From Bacteroidales bacterium (lineage in GTDB: Bacteria; Bacteroidota; Bacteroidia; Bacteroidales; FEN-979), in the NCBI GenBank assembly GCA_023229525.1, contig JALNZC010000021.1, positions 5,243-69,242 on the forward strand: DNA of 64,000 nt, in the 5' to 3' direction. A program made the translations under genes and the position numbers. Positions 18,899 through 26,975 of this stretch are shown one piece after another; position 1 is the stretch's first letter, and every line of letters begins with the position of its first letter. Under the pieces are notes generated by a model. The model saw only the letters and a program-made list of their open reading frames with translations. It ran no database searches and was not told the origin of the DNA.

Positions 18899-19134
18899 AT
18901 GTGCAGGATTTATGCGGGATTAATTTAATTCTTAGCTAATTTACGAATGAATTTCCTTAGAAATCAAATATTTTATGGAACATGGTTACATCATCGTATT
19001 GAATGGTGATTTCAGAGTTACGTCAATACCACTTCAAGTAGTTGAAAAACTTGAATAAGATGTTAATATTCAATACAATAACAATTATTTTCTGCAGATC
19101 AAATCAAGAGGTGCAATGGAATTAAATAAAACAT
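18899..19134 (-). promoter_or_regulatory. Leader region of the SusC operon with nested inverted repeats
   Basis: This is the gap between the regulator stop and the susC start. It holds two inverted repeats: GTATTGAAT (18996-19004) with ATTCAATAC (19068-19076), and inside them TTCAAGT (19033-19039) with ACTTGAA (19049-19055). No exact TAnnTTTG box is visible on the minus strand. The dyads could be binding sites for the adjacent HTH regulator or RNA hairpins; this is inference. Confidence 0.4.
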
Positions 19135-21981
19135 TCAGAATTGAAGGATAAATTCAACCAGATTCTTATCGTTATCCAGCAGTAATCTTCTCCGGAGCCG
19201 GTACCTCCTTGTTTCAACACCCCGGTAACTGATATTCAGTAGCGGGGCAATCTCTTTTGAGGTTAAGTTTAATCTAAGATAGGCACAAAGTTTAAGATCA
19301 CTTTGCGTTAATTCAGGGTAAGAAATTTTGAGTCTTTTAAAAAAGTCGGCATGTGCCTGATCAAAAAGCTCTTCAAAAACCTTCCAATCGTTATCGTCGC
19401 TAATATTTGTATTGATCAGCGAAAGGATTTTACGACTATAGTTTGCCGGATATTGATTTCCAAGATGTTTTTTTTGATGCTCCAGTTCATTTTTTATTTC
19501 AATAAGTAATTCCTTTTTTTTGATAATAGCCAATGTTGAATCGGCAAGCTGAATATTTTTATGTGATATTTCTGACTGAAGGTTCTCATTTTGCAACTTG
19601 ACGATTTTCTGCTCCGCTTGTTGCTTTTCAAGTAATGACTTAGTCTCTGCTTCCAACCTGATTTTTTCCTGTTGCCGGATGAACCGACGTCGAAAAATGG
19701 CCTGACTGATTATAATCACAATCAGAAAGATAATTCCGTAGAAAATGTAAGCTAACGGTGAAGCTAAAAATGCCGGTTTGACCCTGAAGGATAAGGTAAC
19801 GGGATTCGTAACCACTCCGGTTGGTGAAATGGTCCGGACCTTAAAGGTATAGTTTCCTTTGGGCAAGCGTGTGTAACTCACTTCGGCTTTTTCTGTCCAT
19901 TGGCTCCACTCCGGATCGAAGGGTTCAAGTTTGTATTGGAACCGCTTGGCCGAGATACAATGACTGGTATAGGTGAATGAAACGAAAAGGCTGTTCCATG
20001 CGTGCTGCAGGATGAACGCACTGTTTATGGTATCGACCGTTTTCTTTACTCCTTCAGAATTCATACATTTCACTTCACGGAAAATTAATTTTGCATTTTC
20101 AGAATATGTGGAGGACAAAGAATCGCAGGGAAAAAGAGCAAAGCCATCGTCCAGGCAAATCAGATTTTGCTTTTTATTGATTTTAACGACGTTCTCGTAA
20201 CCATCGACCATATGAATGTCGTACAGTGGCAAGAAAAAACGGACAAGTTGTGTCGCTTTATTCTCATTGATTTCAAATACCGCGATGTCGTTGTTCCGGA
20301 TAAGGCAATAGCGGTGTTCCGCTATTTTGATAATGTTTGTGGCATTCTCAAAACCATGTAGTTGATTATTCAACTCATCAAACGGAATGATTTTATGATC
20401 CAGGTCATTGTAAGTATATAATGATCTGCCGGTTGCGAATATGATCCGTTCTTCAATTTTAAATACACGAATATTAAAATCGGATGGAAGTCCATCTTTT
20501 TTTCCATAGCCAGTCATACTAATCACGCTATCCAGGTTTTCAGATAATCGAAGCCGATATAGACCTTTTACCGCATGGCCGATCCAGATATTATTCAAAT
20601 GATCGATCTCTAAAAAACGGGATGGTTCAATAAATCCTTTAACCTGCAATAGATAACTCCAACCGTTTCGCGATTTTTTATAAACCACCAGGGTGGAATA
20701 GGTGCTTTGAATGAGATATTTCTGCCCATCCTTAGTGTATTTTTCCAGTGCATATCCGCCGCTTATATTGGATATTTTCTTTAAGCCCTGTCCGGCAATG
20801 ATATAAGTGCCATTGGTATGCCCACAGAACAAGGTTCCATCGATCATCTTTAGTTCCCAAACCTGGCCTTGGGATTGGTTAAGAAATCCGGTGTATCGGA
20901 ACCGGTCACTTTGATTTTCTTTCAGGTAGGTATAAATACCACGATTTGTACCGAGGTACAGGTTCTTCCCGACGAGTGCTGCAGTATAAACGGCTCCCAG
21001 TTGTTCACCGGATTCCTTGTATATGTCCAATGGATTATTTAAGGATATTTTATCAATTCCTTTATCGAGACCTGCCCAGATATCTCCATGGTTATCCGTG
21101 CAAAGGGATAGCACGGTATTGTTCTGGAGTGCGTTTTTATTGTCCTGGTGAAACAAGATCTTGCCATTAATATCCAGGATAAAGATGCCTTTTACGATGG
21201 TTCCGAAAATCAGTTTATCACCGGATATGATCCCGTTATTGATTTGAAATTTTTTCAACGCATCGTTAGCAGGCACATTCCATGAATTGATGGTTTTGCC
21301 ATCATAACGAAACACACCTTTTGAAGAAGTTCCAATGAGGAACGTACCATTTTTATAAGGGAGCAAGGCTCGTACTTCTGTTCCATGCAGTATACCCTTG
21401 GTATCCAGCGATTTCAATGAATCGTTAATCAGTTCAAATAACCGGCCGTCTATCGATTGGATAAACATCCTTTCGTTTGCTTTAAGCAGGAAAATGATCG
21501 TGGATGGGATTGGAATAGATTTTACCGTTTGATGATCATAGACAAAAAGGGCGGAAAAGCTCTGGAAGTAAACTTTTCCCTTATATTGTATAATCTTCCA
21601 TATTTCATCATTATGAAAAGGAAATTTTTTAAGAAGATGTTTCAAAGAATGATATTTCATTTCATGTGACTGATCCTCTTCCCAATAACCGAAATCTTCA
21701 TAAGATCCGGTATAGATCCTTTTATTTTCCGATACGGATACTGACCGGATAATGGTCTGGTCCGGAATCCGGAATAGTTTCCAGTGTGCGCCGTCGAACA
21801 TGAGCAAACCATCGTTGTTGGCAACGTAAATAAATCCCTGGTCATCTGTATCGATCGACCAGTTCTGGCTTCCGGCTCCATAATCCTGTTTGGAATAATG
21901 GGTCACGAGGTAAGATGACTGGGAGAACGAGAAGCGGACCGTGTTAAGAATGATCAGGATGAGAATAGTAAAATTTTTCAT
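19135..21981 (-). CDS. Membrane-spanning sensor with Reg_prop repeats, Y_Y_Y domain and LuxR-type HTH
   Basis: A 948-residue protein from the ATG at 21981; the longer frame uses GTG two codons earlier. After the signal sequence come beta-propeller repeats of the Reg_prop type (for example NGLLMFDGAHWKLFRI and HGDIWAGLDKGIDKI), then a Y_Y_Y domain (FQYKLEPFDPEWSQWTEKAE, with RLPKGNYTFKVRT), a membrane helix (LAYIFYGIIFLIVIIIS), a coiled coil rich in Glu, Lys and Gln, and a C-terminal LuxR-type HTH (LTSKEIAPLLNISYRGVETR). It has no histidine-kinase or receiver domain, unlike hybrid two-component systems. It probably senses periplasmic oligosaccharide and controls the adjacent SusC operon; binding of DNA by a membrane-held HTH is inferred. 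Confidence 0.88.
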   Translation of the reverse strand: MKNFTILILIILNTVRFSFSQSSYLVTHYSKQDYGAGSQNWSIDTDDQGFIYVANNDGLLMFDGAHWKLFRIPDQTIIRSVSVSENKRIYTGSYEDFGYWEEDQSHEMKYHSLKHLLKKFPFHNDEIWKIIQYKGKVYFQSFSALFVYDHQTVKSIPIPSTIIFLLKANERMFIQSIDGRLFELINDSLKSLDTKGILHGTEVRALLPYKNGTFLIGTSSKGVFRYDGKTINSWNVPANDALKKFQINNGIISGDKLIFGTIVKGIFILDINGKILFHQDNKNALQNNTVLSLCTDNHGDIWAGLDKGIDKISLNNPLDIYKESGEQLGAVYTAALVGKNLYLGTNRGIYTYLKENQSDRFRYTGFLNQSQGQVWELKMIDGTLFCGHTNGTYIIAGQGLKKISNISGGYALEKYTKDGQKYLIQSTYSTLVVYKKSRNGWSYLLQVKGFIEPSRFLEIDHLNNIWIGHAVKGLYRLRLSENLDSVISMTGYGKKDGLPSDFNIRVFKIEERIIFATGRSLYTYNDLDHKIIPFDELNNQLHGFENATNIIKIAEHRYCLIRNNDIAVFEINENKATQLVRFFLPLYDIHMVDGYENVVKINKKQNLICLDDGFALFPCDSLSSTYSENAKLIFREVKCMNSEGVKKTVDTINSAFILQHAWNSLFVSFTYTSHCISAKRFQYKLEPFDPEWSQWTEKAEVSYTRLPKGNYTFKVRTISPTGVVTNPVTLSFRVKPAFLASPLAYIFYGIIFLIVIIISQAIFRRRFIRQQEKIRLEAETKSLLEKQQAEQKIVKLQNENLQSEISHKNIQLADSTLAIIKKKELLIEIKNELEHQKKHLGNQYPANYSRKILSLINTNISDDNDWKVFEELFDQAHADFFKRLKISYPELTQSDLKLCAYLRLNLTSKEIAPLLNISYRGVETRRYRLRRRLLLDNDKNLVEFILQF

Positions 21982-22045
21982 TCGCACCGGGATTCACTAT
22001 CTATACTCACTTCAAAAGTACAAAAATAAAATCAGAGTAAAACGG

Positions 22046-22053
22046 TACCTTTG
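22046..22053 (+). promoter_or_regulatory. Bacteroidota-type -7 promoter element
   Basis: TACCTTTG matches the TAnnTTTG consensus and lies 23 bases before the metallophosphoesterase ATG. A purine-rich AGAAGGAAAGG sits just before the start codon. No clear TTTG -33 box is visible. Confidence 0.55.
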
Positions 22054-22076
22054 CAGCCTTAACAGAAGGAAAGGAA

Positions 22077-23234
22077 ATGAAAACCGGGATATTTATCGTG
22101 TTTGTCAGCATAGTCACACTTATTTATGGTCTGGTCAATTTTTATATTTTTTCAAGAGCGGTACAGGCCTTCCCCCATGGAAGTTCAGCCAGGATTTGGT
22201 TTACCACCGCATTCTGGTTGATTGCTTCAACCTTTGTACTGGCCAGGATACTTGAACGTCCATTACCCTGTGAATTCACCGGGATCATCACCTGGATCGG
22301 CTCATTCTGGCTGGCATTCATGCTTTATTTTATCATGGTTGTCATTCTGATTGACCTCGTAAGGTTATCCGAATATTTTTTCCATTGGTTACCTTCTGTT
22401 TTTTATCTTGATTACCAGAAGACCAAAACCATTGTTTTTATTGTTTCCGTTGCTTTGGTTTCCTTTGTAGTCATTGCCGGATTCATCAACGCAAGGATTT
22501 CAAGGATTAAAGAACTTGAACTGCATATCGACAAAAAGGTACCGGGTGAAAAATCGTTAACGATCGTGATAGCCTCTGACATTCATCTGGGAACGCTCAT
22601 AGCCCGGCGGAAAGCAACACGACTGGTAGAAACCATCAATTCCTTAAAACCCGAAATCGTTTTATTGGTAGGTGATATTGTGGATGAGGATCTGGCGCCG
22701 GTGATCAAAAATGATCTCGGGAATTCACTTTCCAGAATTCAATCGAAACTGGGTGTTTTTGCCGTCACAGGCAATCATGAATATATTGGCGGAGTCGAAC
22801 CGGCTGTGAAATATCTTCAGCAACATGGAATAACAATGTTACGTGATACCACTATCCTTGTTGATCAGCGGTTTTACCTCGCAGGCCGGGAAGATCGTGA
22901 CAGACCGCGGTTTACAGGAAAAAACCGGGCAACGCTGGAGGAGGTATTGAAAGGGATCGATCGCTCCTACCCCGTTATCCTGATGGATCATCAGCCATTT
23001 TCATTGAATAAAACAGAGGCTCAGGGTGTTGATTTATCACTTTTCGGTCATACGCATCATGGACAATTATGGCCATTCAATTATATCACAAAAGCCATCT
23101 ATGATATAAGCTGGGGTTATAAACTTATCGGTAAAACCCATTTTTATGTTTCGTCCGGTTTTGGCACCTGGGGTCCCCCGGTTCGTCTTGGAAACCGTCC
23201 TGAAATTGTTCTGATCAAGCTTACTTTTAATTAG
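22077..23234 (+). CDS. Membrane-bound metallophosphoesterase
   Basis: A 385-residue protein. The N-terminal 140 residues hold about four membrane helices. The C-terminal part is a calcineurin-like phosphoesterase with the full motif set: SDIHLG, GDIVDED, GNHEY, MDHQPF and GHTHHGQ, which bind two metal ions. This layout resembles YkuE/YaeI-like phosphodiesterases that act at the membrane, possibly on phospholipid head groups. The substrate cannot be read from sequence. A promoter lies directly upstream. The M23 gene follows after 98 bp that contain a palindromic repeat. Confidence 0.9.
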   Translation: MKTGIFIVFVSIVTLIYGLVNFYIFSRAVQAFPHGSSARIWFTTAFWLIASTFVLARILERPLPCEFTGIITWIGSFWLAFMLYFIMVVILIDLVRLSEYFFHWLPSVFYLDYQKTKTIVFIVSVALVSFVVIAGFINARISRIKELELHIDKKVPGEKSLTIVIASDIHLGTLIARRKATRLVETINSLKPEIVLLVGDIVDEDLAPVIKNDLGNSLSRIQSKLGVFAVTGNHEYIGGVEPAVKYLQQHGITMLRDTTILVDQRFYLAGREDRDRPRFTGKNRATLEEVLKGIDRSYPVILMDHQPFSLNKTEAQGVDLSLFGHTHHGQLWPFNYITKAIYDISWGYKLIGKTHFYVSSGFGTWGPPVRLGNRPEIVLIKLTFN

Positions 23235-23284
23235 TACCCACCCCCGGCCCCACTTTACATGTTGGTAGGGGTTTGGGGTGAGTA
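23235..23284. repeat. GC-rich palindromic element, copy 2
   Basis: It starts with TACCCACCCCCGGCCCC and ends with a GGTAGGGGTTTGGGGTGAGT-like complement. The dyad is imperfect. It begins right after the metallophosphoesterase stop codon. Confidence 0.75.
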
Positions 23285-23332
23285 AATGGAAAATCCCCCG
23301 CTTACAATGGGGAGTTTCATTAAACAAACATT

Positions 23333-24565
23333 ATGCACAAACCTTCTCTTCACCTTTTTACTACGGTCACAATTTTTTTTGTTCTTGGAATAATCATTCT
23401 AATTGGTTTCCTGATATATTCTTCAAGGAAGAATATCCAACTCCGGAAAGCGGTATTCAAGCAGCATATGGCTTATAAAATCAATATTGACAGCCTGGAA
23501 ATGATTACCGGAAATGTAGGCGAAAGTCAGAACCTGGCTTCACTTCTTTCGCCTTATGTTTCCGGTCAGATTATAGATAGGATTGCTAAGGAAACAAGGA
23601 ATGTCTTTGATGTCAGGAAAATGCGTTCAGGGAATCGTTTTGCAAGAATTTCGACGAAGGATTCCATTCATCGTACGCTATTTTTTATTTATGAGGTAAA
23701 CGATATTGATTTTATCGTTTACGATTTCCGGGATTCATTGCGTGTTTACAGCGATAAAAAGAAAGTCACTAAGCTCAATCGTACCGCCAGGGGGATCATC
23801 ACGAGTTCGTTGTGGAATTGTTTTCTTGAAAACCGGATGGATCTTAACCTGGGCCTGAGTCTATCGGATGTCTATGCGTGGACCGTTGATTTTTATGGTT
23901 TGCAAAAGGGCGATGGGTTCACTGTGATTTATGATGAATTGTTTGTTGACAATACACCTGTGGGTATTGACCGGATCCGGGTTGCCGTTTTCACCAGCAG
24001 TGGTAAAGACTATTATGCATTTTATTTCGATCAACCCGGTGGTGGTGATTATTTTGATCAATCCGGGCAAAGTCTGCGACGGTCATTTTTGAAGGCGCCA
24101 TTAAAGTTCTCCCGTATCAGCTCACGCTATACCGCATCGCGAATGCATCCCATCCTTCGTATTTCACGTCCCCATTTTGGAGTAGACTATGCTGCTCCAA
24201 GGGGAACACCTGTCGTTGCATTGGGGGACGGCCGGGTCACGGAAATGGGCTGGCATGGCGGTTATGGCCGGTTCATAAGCATCCGGCACAATACGGTCTT
24301 TACTTCTACATATGCCCACTTATCAGGATATGCAAGAGGGCTAAGAAATGGGTTGCCGGTCAAACAGGGTGATTTGATCGGTTACGTGGGAAGCAGCGGT
24401 CTTTCCACCGGAGCACATCTTGATTTCCGGGTTTACAAAAATGGAAGTCCCACCAATCCGTTAAAACTTGAATCTCCAGCGGCCAATCCGGTTGAACCAA
24501 CGGTCATGGATAAGTTCCGAAAGCTGGCAGATTCAATGAGAGTCCAGTTGGATTCTGTACGATGA
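23333..24565 (+). CDS. M23-family peptidase, membrane-anchored
   Basis: A 410-residue protein with one N-terminal membrane helix (LFTTVTIFFVLGIIILIGFL), a central periplasmic region of about 240 residues, and a C-terminal lysostaphin-type LytM domain (about 275-385). The metal motif HFGVDYAAPRGTP supplies His and Asp, and TYAHLSGY the next His. The last motif reads TGAHLDFRVYKNG, with Asp where classical M23 enzymes have the second His of HxH. It probably cuts or regulates cutting of peptidoglycan cross-links during growth or division. The variant motif leaves some doubt about full activity. Confidence 0.9.
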   Translation: MHKPSLHLFTTVTIFFVLGIIILIGFLIYSSRKNIQLRKAVFKQHMAYKINIDSLEMITGNVGESQNLASLLSPYVSGQIIDRIAKETRNVFDVRKMRSGNRFARISTKDSIHRTLFFIYEVNDIDFIVYDFRDSLRVYSDKKKVTKLNRTARGIITSSLWNCFLENRMDLNLGLSLSDVYAWTVDFYGLQKGDGFTVIYDELFVDNTPVGIDRIRVAVFTSSGKDYYAFYFDQPGGGDYFDQSGQSLRRSFLKAPLKFSRISSRYTASRMHPILRISRPHFGVDYAAPRGTPVVALGDGRVTEMGWHGGYGRFISIRHNTVFTSTYAHLSGYARGLRNGLPVKQGDLIGYVGSSGLSTGAHLDFRVYKNGSPTNPLKLESPAANPVEPTVMDKFRKLADSMRVQLDSVR

Positions 24566-24569
24566 ACAA

Positions 24570-24621
24570 ATGGGCAAGTGGACAAGTGGGAAAGTGGGTA
24601 AGTGGGCAAGTGAACGGGTGG
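24570..24621. repeat. Degenerate 8-bp tandem repeat (GGGCAAGT-type)
   Basis: About six copies of an 8-base unit, such as GGGCAAGT, GGACAAGT, GGGAAAGT and GGGTAAGT. It begins a few bases after the M23 stop and ends next to the stop of the convergent gene at 24628. Confidence 0.85.
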
Positions 24622-24627
24622 TGAATA

Positions 24628-25080
24628 TCAGAGTAATCCCGCGTTTTTCAGGATTTCCCGAAGTTTTGGCTGGTGTTCGGCATAGTCGCGAAGTGCAGAG
24701 AGCGTTTTGGCGTTTTCTTTTTTCATCGGAGCCAATGACAATTTGCGGTCCCAGAAAGCAAAGCCAAACACGCTCACCATCATAGCGGTGAAAATGCCGA
24801 TAAAGGCCCAGAGAAAATTGAAAAGCTGGTCGAACCGGGCATTAATTTCAGATCGAAGGCCCATAAATTGCTTGTCAACTGCTTCGAATCGTATATTCAT
24901 CTCTAAACGAAGGCCATCGACTTTTGAATCGATTTTGGCATTAAGCGCTTCCACCTTTTGTTCCGTCCTGATAATCCGGTCGCGGTCGTCAAGGGTATAA
25001 GGGATCTCCTTGGTTTCTGCCATACTAATTGTTGGTAACATCAGCAGGAAAAAAACAATAATTTTCTGAATGTTTTTCAT
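24628..25080 (-). CDS. Small exported coiled-coil protein with one membrane helix
   Basis: 150 residues. A signal peptide (MKNIQKIIVFFLLMLPTISM) is followed by a coiled-coil segment (about 30-85) with the repeating pattern RDRIIRTEQKVEALNAKID and EINARFDQLFNFLW. A membrane helix follows (about 87-110, FIGIFTAMMVSVFGFAFW), then a charged cytoplasmic tail. Proteins of this layout are common in bacterial genomes but have no assigned function. It may be a periplasmic scaffold or sensor-like partner. It converges on the M23 gene across a short tandem repeat. Confidence 0.75.
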   Translation of the reverse strand: MKNIQKIIVFFLLMLPTISMAETKEIPYTLDDRDRIIRTEQKVEALNAKIDSKVDGLRLEMNIRFEAVDKQFMGLRSEINARFDQLFNFLWAFIGIFTAMMVSVFGFAFWDRKLSLAPMKKENAKTLSALRDYAEHQPKLREILKNAGLL

Positions 25081-25234
25081 TGTTGTTACGGATTAAAAAT
25101 ATAGAGCTTAATCCGGTTAAGTATACAAAGGTAATACAGTTTTGGAGAATAGTTTTAAGCAACCAGGAAAAAATATGCATCCGGATAGCTAAGTTTTACC
25201 CATTATAAATACCCACACCTTCTGCCTAACATCT

Positions 25235-25283
25235 ACCCACCCCCGGCCCCTCCCTACGAGTAGGGAGGGGTGTTGGGGTGGGT
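25235..25283. repeat. GC-rich palindromic element, copy 3
   Basis: ACCCACCCCCGGCCCCTCCC, then a short centre, then GGGAGGGGTGTTGGGGTGGGT. It lies in the 442-bp gene-free stretch 25081-25522, whose remaining sequence is AT-rich and shows no gene. Confidence 0.85.
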
Positions 25284-25392
25284 GAATAGCACTGAATTGG
25301 AGTGTAGCTAACGATATCCCAGTAATTTAAACATTTCCATTATACATCTTGAATTGTTTTATAACATTGCAAACCCCTCAAAGCAAGCTATT

Positions 25393-25431
25393 CTCCCCTC
25401 CCTTCGAGAAGGGAGGGGCCGGGGGTGGGTA
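25393..25431. repeat. GC-rich palindromic element, copy 4 (inverted relative to copy 3)
   Basis: CTCCCCTCCC, centre TTCGAGAA, then GGGAGGGGCCGGGGGTGGGT. This is the reverse complement of the copy 3 layout with one outer arm missing. The two copies are about 110 bp apart in the same intergenic stretch and could pair with each other. Confidence 0.85.
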
Positions 25432-25522
25432 CTTTTATGGGATATGTACTTTTAAACAACTCAATTGTTAATCAAAAAGTCCGAATAGTGCCCATGTTAA
25501 TTGTGTTGATTTTATAGATATT

Positions 25523-26026
25523 TTACCTTGCAAAAGGATGCTCATTCTTCCACATTTTCCAGATCAGGAAAACCGGAAATAACGCCCAGGGAGCATTGGC
25601 AAAAAGAACCAGAGGCAAATTTTTTGCAGGTGTCGGCCCGAAGATTTCTTCACTGCAAATGATAAAGACATTGGTAAAGAGGATAGACATGACAATAAAA
25701 GTTGGGATCCGTATCCATTCTTTCCCTTTAATAAAGGCATAAACTGCAAGTGCATAATAAGGACCGAAGAGGATTACATCCAGCCAAATAGTTGCTTTCC
25801 ACCAAACCGGACGCAACCATTGGAGCGGATCGAAATTAGAACCCCACCAATGGACCATATCGATGAGAAATGGTAATGGCCATAACGGATAAGTAAAATC
25901 AGACGGGTTCTTGATAACCAACTGTTCCAAATCGACAATGTAGGTAATGTACAACAGATTGAGCAGGAAAAATCCGATATAGATGTAATCGGTTTTTCTT
26001 TCTCGAAGGGGTAGGATATTATTCAT
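25523..26026 (-). CDS. EXPERA-like (emopamil-binding/TMEM97-type) membrane protein
   Basis: 167 residues with four predicted membrane helices. The pattern resembles the EXPERA domain of sterol-isomerase EBP and TMEM97: helix 1 FFLLNLLYITYIVDLEQL, a loop with the DPLQWLRPVWWKATIW stretch, helix 3 LFGPYYALAVYAFIKGKEW followed by IRIP, and a fourth helix with NAPWALFPVFLIW. In eukaryotes these proteins bind or isomerise sterols; the bacterial role is unknown. The gene is 11 bp after an SDR gene in the same direction, so an operon acting on a lipid or isoprenoid is possible. The family call rests on pattern recognition only. Confidence 0.6.
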   Translation of the reverse strand: MNNILPLRERKTDYIYIGFFLLNLLYITYIVDLEQLVIKNPSDFTYPLWPLPFLIDMVHWWGSNFDPLQWLRPVWWKATIWLDVILFGPYYALAVYAFIKGKEWIRIPTFIVMSILFTNVFIICSEEIFGPTPAKNLPLVLFANAPWALFPVFLIWKMWKNEHPFAR

Positions 26027-26037
26027 AGGCTTGTGGT

Positions 26038-26874
26038 CTAAAGGTCGGTAAAAATAGAAAGATTCTTCTTCTTCCGGGCTGTAGTCGCCATTTGTTTAGC
26101 TATGGTCAATCTGAATTTGGGAATATTGGAAATGAAAGCCCCGATCCTGACGGATAAATCGGAATACATCAGCGGTCTGGGATGCAGAATGAGCCGAATC
26201 AGGTCACTGGCAACATCTTCCGGGGTTTTTGGCTTCGTGAAACGTTTTGTAATAAAATTTTTTTTACCTGCCATCAGAAAATCCTGGTCCACCTCTCCTA
26301 TTCTTGATTCAGGTTTTGAATCTGTTTTGATATAACCAGGGAAATATTCGCAGACCGTGATTTCTGTTCCTGCCCATTCGGCCTGAATGGTTCTGGTCCA
26401 AGCTGAAAATGCAGCTTTGGAACAAACATAGGGTGAATAAAACGGGATGCCCATCATAAATCCGGGAGAACCTATATTGATGATCTGTCCTTTACCTTGT
26501 TTTCTCATGTGACGTATGGCATCCAGGGTCAAAATAACAGGGGCCATAAGATTTGTCGAAAAAGCCTGTTGCAGATCGTGCGGTTCAACTACATCCGACT
26601 TTGCGACAATGATACTGGCTGCATTATTGACTAAAATATCGATGTGTCCATAGTGTTCAACTACCTTCCTGATCATGTCATGGCATTGAGAAGGATCAGT
26701 TAGGTCTGCAGCGATTATGAGCGGGTTCTTCATCCGGGTGGCAATCTCTTCCAATTTTTCTTTTCGTCGTGAAGAAATGGCAACTCTTGCACCGTAGTGG
26801 TCGAACGCTAACGCCGCTGCAGCACCGATTCCGCCGGAAGCACCCGTGATCAGGATAATTTTGCCTGTTAACAT
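26038..26874 (-). CDS. Short-chain dehydrogenase/reductase
   Basis: 278 residues from the ATG at 26874, chosen because the Rossmann strand begins right after it (MLTGKIILITGASGGIG). The longer frame adds 11 residues with no homology. The cofactor motif is TGASGGIG, with NNAAS downstream, a serine near GSPGFMMG and the catalytic pair YVCSK. The basic residues SSRRKEK after the second strand suggest NADPH preference. The C-terminus is basic and hydrophobic (ISNIPKFRLTIAKQM), so membrane contact is possible. The EXPERA-like gene follows by 11 bp. Confidence 0.88.
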   Translation of the reverse strand: MLTGKIILITGASGGIGAAAALAFDHYGARVAISSRRKEKLEEIATRMKNPLIIAADLTDPSQCHDMIRKVVEHYGHIDILVNNAASIIVAKSDVVEPHDLQQAFSTNLMAPVILTLDAIRHMRKQGKGQIINIGSPGFMMGIPFYSPYVCSKAAFSAWTRTIQAEWAGTEITVCEYFPGYIKTDSKPESRIGEVDQDFLMAGKKNFITKRFTKPKTPEDVASDLIRLILHPRPLMYSDLSVRIGAFISNIPKFRLTIAKQMATTARKKKNLSIFTDL

Positions 26875-26944
26875 GAAAAAAAATCGTAAATAAGGTAGTG
26901 GTGGCAAAAATAGTAATATTGTTTCGTGAATCTTAAAATTTCCT

Positions 26945-26952
26945 TAGGTTTG
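26945..26952 (+). promoter_or_regulatory. Bacteroidota-type promoter for the mutarotase gene
   Basis: TAGGTTTG matches TAnnTTTG exactly. A TTTC at 26922-26925, 19 bases upstream, fits a weak -33 box. The ATG at 26955 would fall at or before the transcription start, which supports the next ATG at 26976 as the true start. Confidence 0.6.
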
Positions 26953-26975
26953 TAATGAATTCAAATCCAAGAACC

